The position numbers and the translations under genes were made by a program. Positions 6,360 through 7,601 of a stretch of DNA of 7,601 nucleotides are shown one piece after another. The first letter of the stretch is position 1; each line of letters starts with the position of its first letter. The stretch is from positions 1 through 7,601 of the forward strand of contig CBHWEI010000198.1 in NCBI GenBank assembly GCA_966112835.1, read 5' to 3'. Source of the stretch: UBA668 sp966112835. Lineage in GTDB: Bacteria; Actinomycetota; Acidimicrobiia; Acidimicrobiales; Ilumatobacteraceae. The notes under the pieces are model-generated. The model had not been told where the DNA came from. It worked only from the letters and a program-made list of their open reading frames with translations, and searched no databases.

Positions 6360-6360
6360 C
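6342..6360. promoter_or_regulatory. XylR-like half-site and imperfect palindrome over the -10 box
   Basis: TTTAGTTTG (6342-6350) matches the left arm of the Bacillus XylR operator (TTAGTTTG) as I recall it. The right side has AAAC (6357-6360), giving a GTTT-N7-AAAC inverted repeat (6346-6360). The right arm is poor and the spacing shorter than in XylR sites, so this is a candidate ROK site only. Its position over the -10 box would suit a repressor. Confidence 0.35.
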
Positions 6361-6370
6361 ATACAAATGC

Positions 6371-6386
6371 CGGACCGGGGGGTCCG
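6371..6386. repeat. Perfect inverted repeat just downstream of the promoter
   Basis: CGGACC (6371-6376) and GGTCCG (6381-6386) are perfect 6-base arms around a GGGG loop. It falls at about +5 to +20 of the predicted transcript. As RNA it would form a stable hairpin at the 5' end; as DNA it could be a second operator. No U-run follows, so it is not an intrinsic terminator. Confidence 0.5.
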
Positions 6387-6393
6387 TGCTGAA

Positions 6394-6417
6394 GTGCCGA
6401 GTGAATGTGCCGAGTGA
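6394..6417 (+). repeat. Two exact 11-base direct repeats in the leader
   Basis: GTGCCGAGTGA occurs at 6394-6404 and again at 6407-6417, a period of 13 bases. They lie between the leader hairpin and the G-rich ribosome-binding region. They may be a tandem binding site or a recent duplication. The in-frame ATG at 6405 lies between the two copies. Confidence 0.5.
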
Positions 6418-6437
6418 GCCGTGGGGGGTCAGTGCAC

Positions 6438-7313
6438 GTGTTGGATCGAGTCGCCGCTGCGCCCATCTCGTGGGGCATCTGTGAGGCCCCGGGCTGGGGC
6501 CTGCAGTTGCCGCCGCGGCGTGTGCTGGGTGAGATGCGCGACCTGGGCATCACCGCCACCGAGCTCGGTGCGCTGGGCTGGCTGCCCACCGACCCGGCTG
6601 CGCTGCGCGCGTTGCTCGACGAGTACGGGCTGTCGCTCGTCGGCGGCTTCGTGCCGCTGGTGCTGCACCGCGCCGACCGCCGCAACGAGCTCATCGCCGA
6701 CGCCCGCGCTGCAGCACGCACGCTGGCCGACGGCGGCGGCATGCACTTCGTCACCGCCGTGGTGAGCAGCCACGACGCGTGGGAGCGCCCGACCTTGGCC
6801 GCCGACGAGTGGACCTCGATGTTCCAGGGCCTGGCCATCGTCGACGACATCTGCGCCGACCACGGCCTGGTGCAGGTGCTGCACCCGCACGTCGACACGC
6901 TCATCGAGACCGCCGCCGAGCTCGATCGGTTCCTCGACCACACCACGGTGAAGTTCTGCCTGGACACCGGGCACCTGTTCATCGGCGGCGCCGATTCCGT
7001 GGTGCTCGCCAACACCCACCGCGACCGCGTGGGGCTGGTGCACATCAAGGACGTCGACGGCGCCGTCGCCCAGCGGTTGTTGAACGACGAGCTGACGCTC
7101 ATGACGGCCACGGCAGCGGGGTTGTTCCCCGCTGCGGGCCAGGGCGACGTCCCCATCGCGGCCACCATCGCCGCCCTGGAGGAGCAGTCGTTCGATGGGT
7201 GGTACGTGTTGGAGCAAGATGTTGCCCTGACCGACGGCGAACCGCCGTCGGGGGAGGGGCCCGTGGTCGGTGTTCGCCAGAGCATCGACTACCTCAGATC
7301 GCTGGCTGCGTGA
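6438..7313 (+). CDS. IolE-like TIM-barrel sugar/cyclitol isomerase or dehydratase
   Basis: A 291-residue protein of the xylose isomerase-like TIM-barrel superfamily, closest in feel to myo-inosose-2 dehydratase (IolE) and related sugar-phosphate isomerases/epimerases. The N-terminus carries APISWGICEAPGWG (8-21). Candidate metal and active-site residues are H149/H151 (VLHPHVD), D176 and H179 (CLDTGHLF), H202 (VHIKD) and E259 (WYVLEQD), in the order expected around the barrel. The length is close to IolE (about 300). The start is uncertain: GTG 6438 sits about 9 bases after a GGGGGG run (6423-6428) and gives the N-terminus most like relatives. GTG 6432 or ATG 6405 would add 2 or 11 residues. 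The promoter just upstream, the ROK regulator before it and the binding-protein gene after it point to uptake and breakdown of a sugar or inositol-like compound. The exact substrate is not visible. Confidence 0.82.
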   Translation: MLDRVAAAPISWGICEAPGWGLQLPPRRVLGEMRDLGITATELGALGWLPTDPAALRALLDEYGLSLVGGFVPLVLHRADRRNELIADARAAARTLADGGGMHFVTAVVSSHDAWERPTLAADEWTSMFQGLAIVDDICADHGLVQVLHPHVDTLIETAAELDRFLDHTTVKFCLDTGHLFIGGADSVVLANTHRDRVGLVHIKDVDGAVAQRLLNDELTLMTATAAGLFPAAGQGDVPIAATIAALEEQSFDGWYVLEQDVALTDGEPPSGEGPVVGVRQSIDYLRSLAA

Positions 7314-7360
7314 AGACGCACCAGTGCAGCGCCGGTTCGCCGGCACCAATCCACTTTCCT

Positions 7361-7369
7361 AGAGGGGGA
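7361..7369 (+). promoter_or_regulatory. Strong Shine-Dalgarno sequence
   Basis: AGAGGGGGA ends 5 bases before the ATG at 7375. It is the clearest ribosome-binding site in the window and fixes that start. It fits high expression of a binding protein relative to the upstream enzyme gene. Confidence 0.7.
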
Positions 7370-7374
7370 ACTGA

Positions 7375-7601
7375 ATGAAGAAGAGTCGGTATCTGCTGGC
7401 ACCGCTCGCCGCACTCGCGATCATCGCGAGCGCGTGCAGCTCTGACAGCAACAGCAGCACGACGAGCGGCGACACGGGCACCACCGGTGGCAGCACCGGC
7501 AGCACGGGTCCCGTCACCAGCGACACCGTCGACGTCACCGAAGGTCAGGACATCACCATCGCCGTCATCACGCACGGCGACGGTGGCGTGTTCTGGTCGG
7601 T
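7375..7601 (+). CDS. Sugar ABC transporter substrate-binding lipoprotein (5' part only)
   Basis: The first 75 residues are present and the gene runs off the window. It opens with a lipoprotein signal: basic MKKSR, a hydrophobic core and a lipobox ASAC with C21 as the lipidated cysteine. A Ser/Thr/Gly/Asp-rich linker follows (about 22-50). The mature domain then begins with DITIAVITHGDGGVFWS, the first strand typical of periplasmic-binding-protein type 1 sugar binders (ribose, inositol, xylose type). It would bind its sugar outside the membrane and deliver it to an ABC permease and ATPase, presumably encoded beyond the window. A 61-base gap separates it from the isomerase gene with no obvious terminator, so co-transcription is likely. 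Confidence 0.85.
   Translation, partial: MKKSRYLLAPLAALAIIASACSSDSNSSTTSGDTGTTGGSTGSTGPVTSDTVDVTEGQDITIAVITHGDGGVFWS

Noticed and set aside
5007..6362. Long upstream extension of the protease frame on the - strand
   Set aside because: It overlaps the ROK regulator, which has clear motifs. The lipoprotein-type leader begins at 5006.
5891..7285. A 464-codon open frame on the - strand opposite the isomerase and promoter region
   Set aside because: Ser/Arg/Pro-rich noise that would cover a well-formed promoter and two clear + strand genes.
7437..7520. ACC/GGC/AGC repeats as a possible tandem-repeat element
   Set aside because: These simply encode the Ser/Thr/Gly linker after the lipobox of the binding protein; such linkers are common in actinobacterial lipoproteins.
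1..7601. tRNA, rRNA, CRISPR array, transposase or phage genes
   Set aside because: None seen on either strand by reading; no regularly spaced repeats, cloverleaf-like sequence or transposase motifs were found.

Overview
The window is very GC-rich, gene-dense DNA from a high-GC actinobacterium. The gene order PimB-like glycosyltransferase, small membrane protein, SRPBCC protein, ROK glucokinase is a known actinobacterial neighbourhood. The general look would fit Acidimicrobiia (Ilumatobacter/Iamia-like), but that rank is inference. I see no mobile element, tRNA, rRNA or CRISPR, and no stretch of 300 bases without a gene.

Region 1 (about 66-4293, + strand) is a tightly packed six-gene run. It encodes a 64-residue CxxC/CxxC protein, a QueG-type double [4Fe-4S] cobalamin reductase, a GT4 glycosyltransferase close to PimB, a four-helix membrane protein, an SRPBCC (polyketide cyclase-like) protein and a ROK-family glucokinase. 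Four of the five junctions overlap (14, 4, 4 and 4 bases) and the fifth gap is 9 bases, so translational coupling is likely. The run joins tRNA-modification-type chemistry, envelope lipid glycosylation and entry of glucose into metabolism.

Region 2 (4311-5006, - strand) is a single trypsin-fold serine protease with a lipoprotein-type leader and a complete His-Asp-Ser triad. It converges on the glucokinase gene and diverges from the next gene.

Region 3 (5058 to the window end, + strand) looks like the start of a sugar or cyclitol uptake and catabolism locus. It has a ROK repressor (winged helix plus a kinase fold with degenerate catalytic motifs), then a strong promoter in the only AT-rich patch of the window, overlapped and flanked by palindromes and repeats. 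After that come an IolE-like TIM-barrel isomerase/dehydratase and the 5' end of a sugar-binding ABC lipoprotein that runs off the window. The likely logic is that the ROK protein senses a sugar or derivative and represses the promoter at about 6330-6359, which drives the isomerase and transporter genes.

The most interesting items are the layered promoter/operator/leader at 6309-6417, the MarP-like protease domain on a lipoprotein anchor, the QueG homologue with a non-canonical active-site sequence, and a shared -10-like hexamer 7-8 bases before three start codons, suggesting leaderless transcripts. I see no clearly unprecedented system; the catabolic locus is the best candidate for an undescribed pathway.
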